From Gemmataceae bacterium (lineage in GTDB: Bacteria; Planctomycetota; Planctomycetia; Gemmatales; Gemmataceae): a DNA stretch of 7,106 nt. Shown in pieces: positions 6,476 to 7,106 of the stretch. How positions within the stretch are numbered: the stretch's first letter is position 1; each line of letters begins with the position of its first letter. Where the stretch lies: contig JANWVS010000100.1 in NCBI GenBank assembly GCA_025056835.1, positions 1 to 7,106 on the forward strand, in the 5' to 3' direction. Below the pieces are notes generated by a model. It had not been told where the DNA came from, did not search any database, and saw nothing but the letters and a program-made list of their open reading frames with translations. Position numbers and translations under genes: made by a program.

Positions 6476-7106
6476 TCATGCCAGTCCGGCCGCTCGTTGC
6501 TGGTTTTGAGCGTGTTCGAAGCGTCGACCGATGACGACAAACAACAGGGCCGCTGCCGCCACGGCCGCCGCCGTGATCGCGAAGAATTCGCCGGGCGGAA
6601 GCGGTCCGCGGTGCTCGATCGGGTCGGTGAGCGAGCCGCCGTAGAACGGCGTCCAGACCATGTTGATCAAGTTGGCCACGGCATTGGTGATGAGGAAACA
6701 GGCGGTGACGAAACTTTTCATGGTGGGCGGCGCCGCCGTGTAGGCCAGTTCAAGCATCGTGCCGTACAGCAGCACCTCGCCGACGGTCAGGACAATGTAG
6801 GCCAGGGCCGGCCAAACCACGAAAACTTTCGCCGACGGTGGGGTCGGCTCGTTGGCGCCGAGACTGGGCGGTTGGTAGACCTGAAAGCCGGCGGCGGCCA
6901 TGATGCCGATCGCGAAGGCCGTCAGCAGAAACCCGGCCAGGATCTTGCGCATCGGTGTGAACACCGCCATGGTCGGGTCGAGCCAGGCGAACGTGAAGTT
7001 GAACGTCGGGATCAGAATGATGACGAACAACGCATTGAGAAATTGCAGTTGGTCCGGAGCGATCGGCTCGGAAAGCCCGGGCACGCGCAGGTCGACGTAG
7101 TCGCGA
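6476..7106 (-). CDS. POT/PTR-family proton-dependent peptide transporter, C-terminal part
   Basis: The last 209 residues of a multi-pass inner-membrane transporter. The frame is open to the right edge, so the GTG at 7084 is internal and the true start lies outside. The visible part begins with a short loop and IAPDQLQFLNALF, matching the POT pattern of a soluble loop before a helix starting x-Q-x-x-N-P/A-L. Counting from the GTG at 7084, five membrane segments are seen at about 15-35, 46-69, 86-118, 121-146 and 166-189. FTPMRKI (42-48) and the GEVLLYGTMLELAYTAAP segment (102-119) with MKS (122-124) match conserved POT/PTR regions. These proteins import di- and tripeptides, sometimes other solutes, with protons. 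Family members have about 450-500 residues or more, so over half is missing. The gene lies upstream of and codirectional with the aminotransferase, 282 bases away with an intrinsic terminator between them. Confidence 0.85.
   Translation of the reverse strand, partial: RDYVDLRVPGLSEPIAPDQLQFLNALFVIILIPTFNFTFAWLDPTMAVFTPMRKILAGFLLTAFAIGIMAAAGFQVYQPPSLGANEPTPPSAKVFVVWPALAYIVLTVGEVLLYGTMLELAYTAAPPTMKSFVTACFLITNAVANLINMVWTPFYGGSLTDPIEHRGPLPPGEFFAITAAAVAAAALLFVVIGRRFEHAQNQQRAAGLA

Noticed and set aside
6273..6479. 68-codon minus-strand frame whose ATG overlaps the transporter stop (ATGA)
   Set aside because: The overlap hints at translational coupling, but there is no Shine-Dalgarno sequence and the first 38 residues are Arg-rich and featureless. 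Only the last 28 codons, with their own ribosome site, are kept as a tentative small ORF.

Overview
The window is about two-thirds G+C, gene-dense and almost certainly from a member of the Planctomycetota or a related PVC-phylum bacterium. The best evidence is the 1006-residue secreted protein at 1798-4818. It combines a beta-propeller 'membrane-bound dehydrogenase' domain, HEAT repeats and a C-terminal CxxCH cytochrome c domain, an architecture characteristic of that group. A secreted Gfo/Idh/MocA-type protein directly upstream fits the same assignment. No mobile element, CRISPR array, tRNA or rRNA was seen.

Plus strand, left to right. The 3' half of a FabF-type beta-ketoacyl-ACP synthase gene enters from the left edge and ends at 601. 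A 142-base gap follows, then an exported Gfo/Idh/MocA-like protein (744-1742). After a 55-base gap comes the propeller/HEAT/cytochrome c protein (1798-4818). The last two genes have matching signal peptides and good Shine-Dalgarno sites, and they probably form an operon acting outside the cytoplasmic membrane. Oxidation of a sugar-like substrate is the likeliest role, but the substrate cannot be read from the sequence.

Minus strand, right to left. The C-terminal part of a POT/PTR-family proton-coupled peptide transporter enters from the right edge and stops at 6476. A 282-base interval (6194-6475) follows, then a complete fold-type-I PLP aminotransferase of the LysN/KAT-II/Aro8-like group (6193-4883). 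It converges on the cytochrome gene with 64 bases between stop codons.

The most interesting part is the leader of the aminotransferase gene. A near-perfect intrinsic terminator (10-bp stem plus U-tract) lies only 20 nt before its start codon. Upstream are a weak promoter-like pair, a 28-codon Ala-rich small ORF with a Shine-Dalgarno sequence, and a segment overlapping that ORF's stop codon that can pair with the 5' arm of the terminator. This is the layout of a translation-coupled transcription attenuator. The terminator is directly visible; the rest is a hypothesis. A simpler reading is that the terminator just ends the transporter transcript or a small independent transcript.
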